In this document: positions 53,944-61,933 of the stretch, one piece after another | Position numbering within the stretch: position 1 is the first letter of the stretch | How the letters are laid out: every line of letters begins with the position of its first letter | Origin: JAQBQH01 sp035607415 | Lineage (GTDB): Bacteria > Myxococcota_A > Polyangia > Palsa-1104 | Direction: 5' to 3' | NCBI GenBank assembly: GCA_035607415.1 | Contig: DATNAQ010000126.1 | Span: 36,178 to 100,177, forward strand | Length of the DNA stretch: 64,000 nt | Notes under the pieces: generated by a model | Told to the model about the DNA's origin: nothing | Databases searched by the model: none | Seen by the model: the letters and a program-made list of their open reading frames with translations, nothing else | Program-made: the position numbers and the translations under genes

Positions 53944-55968
53944 GTGCGCGACGGAAGGTTCCATTGGCGGCGACTGGCCAAGGCCGCTGCCTTTTCCGCG
54001 TGCATGAGCGCCGTCTACTGGGCGTTCTTTCTCGATCACTTCGCCGGGCTCTCGGACATTCCGCCCGCGCCGATCGAGGTGGCGTGGATCCCCGACGCGG
54101 ACGACAAGCCGCAGAAGGACGAGACGCCGGCGCCGGAGCAGACGCCCGAGCAGACCAAGGCGAAGCTGAAGAAGGAAAAGCAGCGCCAGGCGCAAGCGCC
54201 GGCGCCCGAGCCCGCGAAGATCGAAGAGAAGAAGAAGGAAGCGGAGCTCGAGATCAAGCCGCCTCCGCCGCCGCAGCCGCCTCCGCCGCCGCAGCCGGTC
54301 ATCGACCACCGCATGCAGATGGTCGATCAGGACAAGTTCCCCGACGAGCAGGACAACAAGGACGCGCACTTTCTCGCGCAGAAGAACCACAAGGCCGAGA
54401 AGGAGACGAGCGCCAAGAACACGAACCTCATCCGCGAGGTTCAGTCGGCAGAGACGCAGGAGTCGGAGAAGTCGGACAACAAGCAGCCCGATCCGGGGCT
54501 CAAGGATCAGAAGCTCGCGGAGCTGCAGAACCGTCAGGGCGAGAAGAACGAGCTCCCGCGCAACGCGCTCATGCAGGGCGACAACGGCAACAAGGCGCAC
54601 GAGCCGACGCCGCCCGGGCCGCTGGCGATGCGCGATCTGACGCCGAAGGCGGCGATCGACGAAGTGAAGGAGCAGAAGCAGCGCGAGGGGCTCGACAAGC
54701 AGGAAGTGGGCAAGGGCGATCTGCCGATGGCGCGCGTCGGGCACGACGGGCAGCGCGCGGTGGCGCCGTCGATGGGTGGGAAGGTCAATCTGAACCTGAA
54801 CCACCACATGTACGATCAGATCGAGGGCTTCCAGGCGGCCGAGGCGGAGCGGCGACAGGCGGCGCTGGCGCAGCGGTCACACGTCGAGGGGCGGTACGAT
54901 CGCTACCTGAAGAAGGCGGCGGCGCTGCGCTCGTCGATCGAGAACTTCACGCCCGAGGTGCGGCCGGGAAATCAGGCGGAGCTGGGGACGCGCGCGTCGC
55001 CGTTCGCCGCGTACATCACCGCGATGCACCGGCAGATCCACAAGCTGTTCACGCTCGGGTTCCTCTCGGACATCGACGCGCGCCAGGACTCGGCCTACGC
55101 GAACGAGGAGCTGTGGACGCAGCTCGAGATCGTGGTCAAGGGCGACGGCAGCGTCGAGCGCGTGGGGATCGTGCGCGGGTCGGGCCTCCTGGCGTTCGAC
55201 ACGGCGGCGATCGACAGCGTGATGTCGGCGGCGCCGTTTCCGCCGCCGCCGTCGGTGATCAAGAGCGCGAACGGCAAGGTGTACCTGGATTGGCAGTTCC
55301 ACCGCGACGAGCGCGCGTGCGGCACGTTCGGCGTCGACCCGCATATCTTGACGACGCCGGGCGACAACAGCGAGCACGACACGTCGGAGACGGGCGCGCA
55401 GGCGAAGGCGATGCAGAAGGCCGCGGCCGCGGCGGGCAGCGCCGGCGCGAACAAGAATCCGCTGAACCTCGGGCAGCCGACGGTGGGCGAAGGGCCGCGG
55501 CGGTTGCAGCGCGAGAAGGAAGTGACCGAGCGGCCGCGCGAAGACGGCGACATCCCGTCGGCCAAGCCGTCGGCGCCGACGGTGGTGGTGCCCGAGGTGA
55601 CGACCGAGGTGAGGGCGGCGGCGGAGGGCTGGTTCGCGGCGTACGACCGCGGCGACGCGGCATGGCTCGCCGGCTGGAGCGCGACGCCGTTCACGGCGGC
55701 GGGCGAAGTGGTGGCGCACGACGCGGCGGCGCTGAAGGCGATGTACAAGCAGCTGCTCGGCGAGGCGTCGGGGAAGTCGGGGAATCGGAAGGTGGTGGGG
55801 CTCGACGTGCTGACGCCGGTGGGGATCCGAGGGAAGCTCGGCGGGCTGCCGCCGGGGGGCGAGTCGTCGGACATGTTGTTTGCGGTCGGGAAGGCGGGGG
55901 GGCAGGAGTTCATTTTGTTGCTGAAGAAGTCGACGCAGGGGTGGCGGGTTTCGGGCATCGATAGGTGA
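53944..55968 (+). CDS. TonB-family energy-transducing protein with C-terminal NTF2-like domain
   Basis: A 674-residue protein. N-terminal helix (AAAFSACMSAVYWAFFLDHF) as in TonB. A long Pro/Glu/Lys/Gln-rich region includes PPPPPQPPPPPQP (2 x 18-bp repeat at 54259-54294), spanning the periplasm. A TonB C-terminal-like domain follows (WTQLEIVVKGDGSVERVGIVRGSGLLAFDTAAIDSVMSAAPFPPPP). After another linker the last 120 residues look like an NTF2/SnoaL-like fold (AAEGWFAAYDRGDAAWLAGWSATPFTAAGEVVAHDAAALKAMYKQLLGE). The added domain is unusual for TonB. No ExbB/ExbD genes nearby. Confidence 0.85.
   Translation: MRDGRFHWRRLAKAAAFSACMSAVYWAFFLDHFAGLSDIPPAPIEVAWIPDADDKPQKDETPAPEQTPEQTKAKLKKEKQRQAQAPAPEPAKIEEKKKEAELEIKPPPPPQPPPPPQPVIDHRMQMVDQDKFPDEQDNKDAHFLAQKNHKAEKETSAKNTNLIREVQSAETQESEKSDNKQPDPGLKDQKLAELQNRQGEKNELPRNALMQGDNGNKAHEPTPPGPLAMRDLTPKAAIDEVKEQKQREGLDKQEVGKGDLPMARVGHDGQRAVAPSMGGKVNLNLNHHMYDQIEGFQAAEAERRQAALAQRSHVEGRYDRYLKKAAALRSSIENFTPEVRPGNQAELGTRASPFAAYITAMHRQIHKLFTLGFLSDIDARQDSAYANEELWTQLEIVVKGDGSVERVGIVRGSGLLAFDTAAIDSVMSAAPFPPPPSVIKSANGKVYLDWQFHRDERACGTFGVDPHILTTPGDNSEHDTSETGAQAKAMQKAAAAAGSAGANKNPLNLGQPTVGEGPRRLQREKEVTERPREDGDIPSAKPSAPTVVVPEVTTEVRAAAEGWFAAYDRGDAAWLAGWSATPFTAAGEVVAHDAAALKAMYKQLLGEASGKSGNRKVVGLDVLTPVGIRGKLGGLPPGGESSDMLFAVGKAGGQEFILLLKKSTQGWRVSGIDR
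54259..54294 (+). repeat. 2 x 18-bp tandem repeat (Pro-rich coding)
   Basis: Two perfect copies of CCGCCTCCGCCGCCGCAG, encoding PPPPPQ twice within the TonB-type linker. Confidence 0.85.
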
Positions 55969-56093
55969 GGGTGAAGGGGGGATGGCGCGGTTTGCGTAAC
56001 CCTGAACAGTGCCGAGCGCCGATCGTCGGCGGCGGATCGAGACGCTTCCATAGCCACGAGGGGGCGGGCCTGCGTTCTTGACGCGGAGGGTGT

Positions 56094-56128
56094 GCTGAAA
56101 AAGAAAACGCCCGGCGCGGGGCCGGGCG
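56094..56128 (-). terminator. Intrinsic terminator of cspA
   Basis: On the minus strand an eight-bp stem CGCCCGGC/GCCGGGCG (56121-56128 with 56108-56115) and five-base loop is followed by TTTTCTTTTTC (56097-56107). It lies 28 bases past the cspA stop and is the cleanest rho-independent terminator in the window. Confidence 0.85.
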
Positions 56129-56155
56129 TCTTCGGTCTTCGTATGTGTGGGGCGG

Positions 56156-56362
56156 TTACAGCTTCGTGACGTTGGTGGCCTGCAGGCCCTTGGGACCCTC
56201 CGTGATCTCGAACTGCACGGCCTGGCCCTCCGAGAGCGAGCGGAACCCGTCTCCCGCGATCGCACTGTAGTGAACGAAGACGTCCGGACCGTCTTCGCGC
56301 GCGATGAAGCCGTAGCCCTTGGCGTCGTTGAACCACTTCACGTGACCCTGCGCTTGTGCCAT
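56156..56362 (-). CDS. Cold-shock protein (CspA family)
   Basis: A 68-residue single cold-shock domain: HVKWFNDAKGYGFIAREDGPDVFVHYSAIAGDGFRSLSEGQAVQFEITEGPKGLQATNV. RNP1 (KGYGFI) and RNP2 (VFVHY) are intact, so it binds single-stranded RNA/DNA. Start ATG 56362 is set by AAGGAGGG nine bases upstream; a longer frame upstream is leader. The gene has its own promoter, a leader of about 43 bases that can fold a short stem, and its own terminator, a complete monocistronic unit. Confidence 0.96.
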   Translation of the reverse strand: MAQAQGHVKWFNDAKGYGFIAREDGPDVFVHYSAIAGDGFRSLSEGQAVQFEITEGPKGLQATNVTKL

Positions 56363-56411
56363 ACGAACCCTCCTTACCCCCACCCGGAGCATCCCGAGTG
56401 TCTTTTTCGGG

Positions 56412-56439
56412 ACCATATCGCGCGACGCGTCAATGTCAA
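56412..56439 (-). promoter_or_regulatory. Promoter TTGACA-N16-TATGGT of cspA
   Basis: Minus-strand TTGACA (56434-56439) and TATGGT (56412-56417), 16 bases apart, the closest match to a classical promoter here. The -35 overlaps the stop codon of the SpoIID-like gene. The leader can form a stem between CACTCGG and CCGGGTG around 56381-56400. Confidence 0.6.
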
Positions 56440-58010
56440 TACAGTTTGCGTACGTGGGAGGCTGGATAATATTGCCGCAGGATGTCGGTGTAGCTTTTCC
56501 CCGACGAGGCCATGCCGACGGCGCCGACCTGACACATGCCGACGCCGTGGCCGTGGCCGCCGCCGATCGCGGTGAGCGACGCGAGGTGGCCGGACGCGTC
56601 GCGCGTGGCGTCGAGGACGAACATGGCGCTCTTGAGGTTGCCGAGCGCGCGACGGATCTCGAGCTCGCCGTGGAGCTCCTTCTCGCCGCGATCGCCGACG
56701 AGGCGCAGCCTGGTCGCGCGGCCGGAGACGCCGCGCTCGAGGACGGTGAGCTCGCGCAGGCGGCCTACGGCGACGCGTGATTCGAGCGCAGCGAGATCGA
56801 TCGGCTTCTGCCAGCGGAAGTTGATCTGCGCTTCTTTGGGTCGCGCGCACCACGGGCCGTCGGCCGACGGACCGATCGCCAGCCACGCGCGCAGCTCGGC
56901 GTCACCGATGGTGGCGAACTTGGGCAGCCGCGCGGCCAAGAGCGGATCGGCGTCGAGTCGGCCGCGCAGCGACAAATCGGGCGTGCCGCCCCAGACGTTC
57001 TCGTTGTTCTCGCCGTGGCCGCCGCACGACGCGGAGTAGACGGCGTCGACCAGGCCGCCGTCGTGATCGCGCACGAGGAGCTCGCCGCGCGTGGCCTGCA
57101 CCGCGGCGGTCGCGCGCGCGTCCTCGCGGCCGGCGCCGGCGTAGACCTGGCAGTGCACCGTCGAGCAGAGGCGGTAGGGATCGGTCAGGTGGCGCGTGCC
57201 GATCTTGGCGAGCAGCTCGTTGCGCGCGGCGACGGCTTGCGCCTTGAGCGCTTCGGGCGGCGACGACGCCGACATCTCGGCGGGCACCAGGCCGGCGAGC
57301 AGCTTGTCCTCGGGCACCGCGTTGACGACGGCGAGCTGGCCGGCGTTGTCGACGGTGACGTAGATCTTGCCGAAGTACCTGCGTGTCTCTTTGCCGCCGC
57401 GCTCGTTGTCGACGTCGGCGAGCGCGATCGTCCCCGCCGGGCCGGGCTCGAACCACAGGATCGAGTCGTTGCGCACGACGACGCCGCGCTCGTCGACGGC
57501 CTCGACCGTGCCGCGCGGGCGATCGACGAGCTCGGGGAAGGGCGTGCCGCCCGTCGTTCCCGCGGCGGCGACGAGGATCTTGCGCGAGTCGAGCACCTGC
57601 CCTTTGACCGCGAAGAGCGCGCCGGTCTCGAAGGTGTGCGTCGCGATCTTTTTGGCGCGCCATTTGGCCAGCTCGGCCTGCAGCGCCTCGGTGTCCGACG
57701 GCGCGAACGAGGCGACCACGTTGTGCGTGACCACGCGCCCCGGCTTGCCGTCGACGATGCGCACCGTCCAGGTCGCGCCGCCCTTGACCTCGGGGCCGCC
57801 TTCGCCGTCGGGCACGACGCGCATGCCCTCGGCGCTCAGCGTCACCGACGGGCGATGCTCCATGACGCGCACGGTGACGATGGGCAATCCGTCGCGCGTC
57901 CACGAAAACTGGTTCGAGTAGACGACGCGCAGCTTGTCGGCACCGCTGAGCTCATCCGCCGACACGCCGCTCGCTGCCACCAACAACGCGGCGAGCGCGA
58001 TGCGCTTCAC
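56436..58010 (-). CDS. SpoIID/LytB-domain exported protein (possible amidase enhancer or lytic transglycosylase)
   Basis: A 524-residue exported protein, GTG start, signal VKRIALAALLVAASGVSA. The SpoIID/LytB domain is in the second half: NAVPEDKLLAGLVPAEMSASSPPEALKAQAVAARNELLAKIGTRH, DPYRLCSTVHCQVYAG, AVQATRGELLVRDHDGGLVDAVYSASCGGHGENNENVWGG, and the end GHGHGVGMCQVGAVGMASSGKSYTDILRQYY. SpoIID-type domains cleave denuded glycan strands; the family Glu in VPAEMS is kept. Coupled to the CPBP gene by GTGA overlap. Confidence 0.92.
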   Translation of the reverse strand: MKRIALAALLVAASGVSADELSGADKLRVVYSNQFSWTRDGLPIVTVRVMEHRPSVTLSAEGMRVVPDGEGGPEVKGGATWTVRIVDGKPGRVVTHNVVASFAPSDTEALQAELAKWRAKKIATHTFETGALFAVKGQVLDSRKILVAAAGTTGGTPFPELVDRPRGTVEAVDERGVVVRNDSILWFEPGPAGTIALADVDNERGGKETRRYFGKIYVTVDNAGQLAVVNAVPEDKLLAGLVPAEMSASSPPEALKAQAVAARNELLAKIGTRHLTDPYRLCSTVHCQVYAGAGREDARATAAVQATRGELLVRDHDGGLVDAVYSASCGGHGENNENVWGGTPDLSLRGRLDADPLLAARLPKFATIGDAELRAWLAIGPSADGPWCARPKEAQINFRWQKPIDLAALESRVAVGRLRELTVLERGVSGRATRLRLVGDRGEKELHGELEIRRALGNLKSAMFVLDATRDASGHLASLTAIGGGHGHGVGMCQVGAVGMASSGKSYTDILRQYYPASHVRKLY

Positions 58011-58582
58011 GCGCGCAGCTCGTGCTTTGCGATGTAGTTGAGGTTGAGGAGGTTGATCGTGAAGTGCGCGACGATCGGCGCTCCCAGGTTTCCGAGCTTC
58101 ATGTACATGAGGCCCATGGCGAGCCCCATGATGAACGACATGATCGTCCACGGCAAAAATCGCCACTGCGCGCGCACGTGCATGAGCGCGAACAGGATGC
58201 TCGACGGCAGAAGCCCGAGCGCCGGCAGCATGGCGCCGCGGAAGAACAGCTCCTCGCCCACCGCCGAGGAGATCGCGAGCAGGAAGATCTCGCGCGACGA
58301 CAGCTCGTGCACCACCGCGTGAAACTCGCGATGCAGCACGCGCGCCCACTCCATCGAGTGCACCGCGAGCCGCGACAAGAAGACCATCGCCAGGCCGAAG
58401 GCGAGCCCGACGAACGGGCTGACCGCGAGCAGCACGAGGTTGCGCTCGCCGTACTCGTAGATGTTGCGATCACCGCGCCACCAGCCCCAGCCGATCGCCG
58501 CCAGACCGAGCGCGCTGTAGAGCGCGACGATCACGGTGGCGCGGTTCATACGGGGAGCACGAGGCGTCGGAGCGAGGGACAT
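58007..58582 (-). CDS. CPBP (CAAX/Abi) intramembrane protease
   Basis: A 191-residue membrane protein with six or so helices. CPBP motifs: AVGEELFFRGAMLPAL (EExxxR), ILFALMHVRAQ (FxxxH) and IVAHFTINLLNL (HxxxN), all the catalytic residues of type II CAAX-prenyl-endopeptidase-like proteases. The ATG at 58582 has TATATT then GGAG just upstream; MNRATV at 58549 is an alternative. Substrate unknown. Overlaps the SpoIID-like gene and is its operon partner. Confidence 0.9.
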   Translation of the reverse strand: MSLAPTPRAPRMNRATVIVALYSALGLAAIGWGWWRGDRNIYEYGERNLVLLAVSPFVGLAFGLAMVFLSRLAVHSMEWARVLHREFHAVVHELSSREIFLLAISSAVGEELFFRGAMLPALGLLPSSILFALMHVRAQWRFLPWTIMSFIMGLAMGLMYMKLGNLGAPIVAHFTINLLNLNYIAKHELRA

Positions 58583-58646
58583 CCGAGTCTCCAATATAGC
58601 GGGCGTTCGTCCAGTTCGCACGCGCAGATCGGCCGATAGGACGTGA

Positions 58647-58652
58647 TAGCAT
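58647..58652 (+). promoter_or_regulatory. -10 candidate TAGCAT of the Cys-rich microprotein
   Basis: TAGCAT, 23 bases before the ATG at 58676. Would favour the 28-residue form over the longer GTG start (58643), which it overlaps. Confidence 0.3.
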
Positions 58653-58675
58653 CCCGCCTGATCCTCGCGGTGCGG

Positions 58676-58762
58676 ATGGGTATCATCCTCGTGACGCCGG
58701 TGTTCCTCTTCCACAACGGCTGCTGCACCGGGCCGAACATGTGCAGCAACCCCTGCCCCTAA
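58676..58762 (+). CDS. Cys-rich microprotein (28-39 residues)
   Basis: ATG 58676 to TAA 58762 gives 28 residues, MGIILVTPVFLFHNGCCTGP then NMCSNPCP; in-frame GTGs at 58670 and 58643 could extend it to 30 or 39. The N-terminal half is hydrophobic (signal-like), the C-terminal half has four cysteines in 13 residues. It may be a tiny lipoprotein (Gly-Cys junction, imperfect lipobox) or a secreted disulfide peptide. It ends in a perfect hairpin shared with the convergent gene. Uncertain but not explained by any other reading. Confidence 0.42.
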   Translation: MGIILVTPVFLFHNGCCTGPNMCSNPCP

Positions 58763-58770
58763 GGCAGGGG
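58750..58770. terminator. Bidirectional hairpin across two convergent stop codons
   Basis: CCCCTGCC (58750-58757) pairs perfectly with GGCAGGGG (58763-58770) around CCTAA. The loop contains the TAA of the microprotein, and the CTA of the loop is the TAG of the minus-strand gene. No T run follows on either side, so termination efficiency is uncertain. Confidence 0.5.
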
Positions 58771-59787
58771 GACGTGGCGCTTGCGCACGAGCGGATCGCC
58801 GGCGCGCGCCGCCCACTCGAAGTGCGCGCCCTTCTGTGACGTCAGCGTGCGGTGCTGGCGGAAGCGCCCGACGAAGGGCGAGCGGCGCCACACGGTCACA
58901 CGCGCGTCGGCGCACTCGGTGTTGTGGCAGTAGGCGGGCTCGCCGTCGGGGTCGACGTACTCGGCCATCACCATGTCCTCGGGGCGGCAGGTCAGCTCGG
59001 CTTCGATCTTCCACTGCGCGTCGGCGGCGTGCAGGTGGTAGCGGCCGGTGCCGTAGTCGCTGCGTGACAGCGGCAGCTTCCAGAAGTCGCGGAAGTGCAG
59101 CGCCGGCGGATCGTTGCCGTCGAGGTAGAGCGAGATCAGCGTGAGCTTGGGCAGCACCACCGGGCCGCGACGCAGGCGCACCGACAGCGTCTCGAGCGCG
59201 GCGCCGCGGTCGCCGTCGAAGGCGTTGCAGTGCGACCAGGCCCACGAGTACGCGTGCTTCTTGCCCCACAAGTGGGTCTGGCCGAGCGGATCGCCCTCGA
59301 GCGCGTAGGTGTGGCCGTCGACGGTGATCGTCCCGCGCGCGGCGACGTTGAGGTTCGGCGTCTGCACCAGCGTGTCGGCGAACGCGGCCTTGTAGACCGA
59401 CGACGGCAGATGCTGATGCAGCGTCTCCGCCGGCGTCCAGCGCAGATCCCACGACACGTCGTGACCGTCGCCGGCGAGGTGCCCCTTGGCCGACGCCGAG
59501 GTCAGCTCGCTGTCACCGATGCGCACGCGGAAGGGCGCCGGCTCCTGGCGCAGCTCGGCGATGGGGAACTTCTTGTTGAAGCCGAAGGTCTGCGCGGCGT
59601 CGTTGCCGTCGAAGCGCGCGAACCACAGCTGCGCGTAGGGCTCGCCGTGTCCCTCCTCGGGCGCTTCGAGCGTGTAGCGGATCCAAAATCCCGTGCGCGA
59701 CGCGAGGTGGCTGAGCGTGGCGTACCAGACCTCGTAGTGGCCGCGTTGGAACGCCCAACGCATGCGGTTCGCTTCTGCGGAGTCCAT
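58759..59787 (-). CDS. Lipocalin-like hypothetical protein (tocopherol cyclase/CrtC-like style)
   Basis: A 342-residue cytoplasmic-looking protein (no signal), beginning MDSAEANRMRWAFQRGHYEVWYATLSHLASRTGFWIRYTL. Many short beta strands with Trp/His signatures (GHLAGDGHDVSWDLRW, GTITVDGHTYALEGDPLGQTHLWGKKHAYSWAWSHCNAF) recall two-domain lipocalin-like proteins such as tocopherol cyclase or hydroxyneurosporene synthase. This is fold-level resemblance only. Its promoter region overlaps that of the divergent response regulator. Confidence 0.65.
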   Translation of the reverse strand: MDSAEANRMRWAFQRGHYEVWYATLSHLASRTGFWIRYTLEAPEEGHGEPYAQLWFARFDGNDAAQTFGFNKKFPIAELRQEPAPFRVRIGDSELTSASAKGHLAGDGHDVSWDLRWTPAETLHQHLPSSVYKAAFADTLVQTPNLNVAARGTITVDGHTYALEGDPLGQTHLWGKKHAYSWAWSHCNAFDGDRGAALETLSVRLRRGPVVLPKLTLISLYLDGNDPPALHFRDFWKLPLSRSDYGTGRYHLHAADAQWKIEAELTCRPEDMVMAEYVDPDGEPAYCHNTECADARVTVWRRSPFVGRFRQHRTLTSQKGAHFEWAARAGDPLVRKRHVPLP

Positions 59788-59802
59788 GTCGGCACAGCAT
59801 GC

Positions 59803-59808
59803 TACATT
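59803..59808 (+). promoter_or_regulatory. -10 box TACATT, near-leaderless, of the response regulator
   Basis: TACATT, nine bases, ATG at 59818, no ribosome site. Confidence 0.45.
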
Positions 59809-59817
59809 ACTCGGTCC

Positions 59818-60564
59818 ATGGCGCACATCCTTCTGGTCGAGGACGACGCCGAAGTCGTCGGCTACGCGCGCAACCTGCTCGAGAACAAGGGCCACACGCT
59901 CGACGTCGCCGGCGACGGCGAGCAGGCGATGATCGCGTACATGACGCGGCGGCCGGAGCTGATCCTGCTCGACGTGTTCGTGCCGCGCATGGACGGGCTG
60001 CGCTTCGCGCGCACGCTCGGCGAGCAGTTTCCGCTCGATCGGGTGCCGATCGTGGTGTGGACCGGCGCCTACGAGCCGGAGTCCATCGGGGATCTGCTCG
60101 ACACGCCGCACGTGCTGCACAAGCCGGCCGCGTCGGACGAGCTCATCGAGGTGGTCGGCCGCGCGCTCGGTCAGGAAACCAAGGAGCGCGCCTTGCGCGT
60201 GCTGGTCGTGTCGGAGAAGGTGGCCTCGCTGCGCGGGCTCGTCGACGAGCTGCGCGCCGAGTTCGACGTGTCGACGGCGTCGCGCTGGGACGAGGCGCTC
60301 GCGCTCGTCGACGTGCGGCCCTACGAGGCGGTGGTGGTCGACATGGCGCCCGACGGCATGGGCAGCGCCGCCGAGCGCAACGGCGCCGGCATTTTGCGCG
60401 CGGTGCACGCGCGCCATCGCGACACCGCGCGCGTCGCGCTGATCGCGCCCGAGCAGGAGCGCATCGGCGAGGAGCTGACCACGTCGGGCGCGGCCGAGGT
60501 GGTGTTGCAGCGCCCGTGGGACAAGGGCGCGCTGGCGAGCGAGCTCCACGCGATCGTGGGCTGA
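59818..60564 (+). CDS. Two-receiver response regulator
   Basis: A 248-residue protein of two receiver domains and no output domain. Receiver 1 (HILLVEDDAEVVGYARNLLENKGHTLDVAGDGEQAMIAYMTRRPELILLDVFVPRMDGLRFAR) has the acidic pair, phosphorylatable Asp54-region DVF, Thr in VVWTGA and Lys in LHKP, so it looks active. Receiver 2 (RVLVVSEKVASLRGLVDELRAEFDVSTAS...AVVVDMAPDGM) keeps one Asp but lacks the acidic pair, so it is degenerate. Likely relays by protein contact, CheY-like. No histidine kinase adjacent. Confidence 0.88.
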   Translation: MAHILLVEDDAEVVGYARNLLENKGHTLDVAGDGEQAMIAYMTRRPELILLDVFVPRMDGLRFARTLGEQFPLDRVPIVVWTGAYEPESIGDLLDTPHVLHKPAASDELIEVVGRALGQETKERALRVLVVSEKVASLRGLVDELRAEFDVSTASRWDEALALVDVRPYEAVVVDMAPDGMGSAAERNGAGILRAVHARHRDTARVALIAPEQERIGEELTTSGAAEVVLQRPWDKGALASELHAIVG

Positions 60565-60580
60565 CAATCCTGGGCTGACA
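60557..60580. repeat. 10-bp direct duplication TGGGCTGACA at gene junction
   Basis: TGGGCTGACA at 60557-60566 and 60571-60580, four bases apart; the first contains the stop codon of the response regulator, so a second, unused TGA follows. A small recent duplication. Confidence 0.8.
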
Positions 60581-60581
60581 G

Positions 60582-61916
60582 ATGGCAGACGAGACCAAAC
60601 CGGAAGAGACGAAAGTGGAAGAGCGCGACCTGACCGCGGTGCTGGTGCCCGCGGGGCAGCTCACCGTCGAGCGCGTGCACGCGATCGTGCGCGAGAGCGG
60701 GCGTCATGCGGCGCTGGTGCGCGTGACGCCGCTGCCGAAGGTGAACCTCACGCAGATCGAGGTGCACGATCTGCGCGGCATGCCGATGGAGGATCCGGCG
60801 CTGGTCGGGCGCTTCTCGATCGGCGGGCGCTCGACGTTCGTGCACGTGAACCATTCGGCGAAGCAGGCGATGGTGCACGGCTTCATCGAGGGCCAGGGCA
60901 ACGAAGGCTTCGCCGGCGCGCCGGGCGACGACTTCGCGGCGCGGCTGCGCGCCGAGGCGGGCGCCGATCTGCCCGCGATCCTCGACGCCGACGACGGCAC
61001 GCGGCTCGGCATCGGCGTGGCGTCGTCGAACACGCACGCGCTCCTGAAGGGACGCGTGCTCGCCGTGCCGCAGGGGACGCCGACGGGGCTCGACTCGTTC
61101 CGCTTTCACGATCGCGGCGACGCGCTCGAGGATCGGCAGGAGCGCGTGGCGCTGTTCGCGTTCGATCGCAAGGAGACCTTCGGAACCGAGGCGCGCGCGT
61201 GGTCGGAGCGGCTGTCGGGCGCGCCCGCCGGCTGGTTCGGGCCGCTCGAGTCGACGCGCGAGGCGGTGTTCGCCGAGCTGTCGACGACCGAGGTGGGCAA
61301 GAGCGTGGCCGACGCCAAGCTGTCGACGCGCGCGCTCGAGCTCGTCGCGTTCGGCGCGGCGCTGGCGTGGGCCGGCGGCGACGAGCTTGCGTATTGGGAC
61401 GAGCGAGTGCTGCCGCTGTTCTCCATCTGCGGCGTGGACAAGCCGGCGGCGCCGGTGCTCGATGCGCGCGAGGCCGAGGATCTCGACGACGAGACCGAGT
61501 CGCTGCTCGAGGCGATGTGCGAGACGCTGCCGTTCGCCGCGCCGCCCGACGGCGAAGGGCCGGTGCTGACGCAGCTCTCGCCGGCGGAGCTGGGGCCGCT
61601 GGCGCCGTGGGCCAAGGCGGGCGAGGAGCACGCGGGATCGATCTTCATGCTGCGGCCCGAGCGCCTCTTGTCGCTGGCGCGCGCACTCGACGGACGGCGG
61701 CTCGGCATGGCGGCGGAGACGTTCGCGCGCGCGTGGTATCGCGCGCTCCGGCCCGGGCAGCCCGAGGGCGACGCCTACAAGGTGTGGCGGCAGGCGAAGG
61801 AAGAGGAAGGGCAGAAGGAGCTCGACCGCTTCATCGCCGATTGGGCCGAGCTGCGCGCGTGCCTGGAGCTCGCCGCGGCCAACCGGCTCGATGTCGCGCT
61901 GCTCATCTACGCATGA
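60582..61916 (+). CDS. Hypothetical protein
   Basis: A 444-residue soluble protein, no signal, beginning MADETKPEETKVEERDLTAVLVPAGQLTVERVHAIVRESG. Segments such as LTVERVHAIVRESGRHAALVRVTPLPKVNLTQIEVHDLRG and a long mixed helical second half (RLLSLARALDGRRLGMAAETFARAWYRALRPGQPEGDAYKVW) do not match a family I know. No catalytic motif is evident. It follows the response regulator by 17 bases and precedes the Nudix gene by ten, so the three are probably one transcript. Confidence 0.72.
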   Translation: MADETKPEETKVEERDLTAVLVPAGQLTVERVHAIVRESGRHAALVRVTPLPKVNLTQIEVHDLRGMPMEDPALVGRFSIGGRSTFVHVNHSAKQAMVHGFIEGQGNEGFAGAPGDDFAARLRAEAGADLPAILDADDGTRLGIGVASSNTHALLKGRVLAVPQGTPTGLDSFRFHDRGDALEDRQERVALFAFDRKETFGTEARAWSERLSGAPAGWFGPLESTREAVFAELSTTEVGKSVADAKLSTRALELVAFGAALAWAGGDELAYWDERVLPLFSICGVDKPAAPVLDAREAEDLDDETESLLEAMCETLPFAAPPDGEGPVLTQLSPAELGPLAPWAKAGEEHAGSIFMLRPERLLSLARALDGRRLGMAAETFARAWYRALRPGQPEGDAYKVWRQAKEEEGQKELDRFIADWAELRACLELAAANRLDVALLIYA

Positions 61917-61933
61917 GCGTCGACGCATGAGCG
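61909..61933. repeat. 11-bp direct duplication ACGCATGAGCG at gene junction
   Basis: ACGCATGAGCG at 61909-61919 and 61923-61933. The first copy holds the stop of the previous gene (TGA in ATGAGCG) and an ATG that opens only a five-codon frame; the second holds the real Nudix start. The duplication turned an overlapping stop/start into a spaced one. Confidence 0.8.

Noticed and set aside
55969..56093. Possible small RNA or riboswitch between the TonB-type gene and the cspA terminator
   Set aside because: No convincing promoter or conserved structure; only the cspA terminator is well supported.
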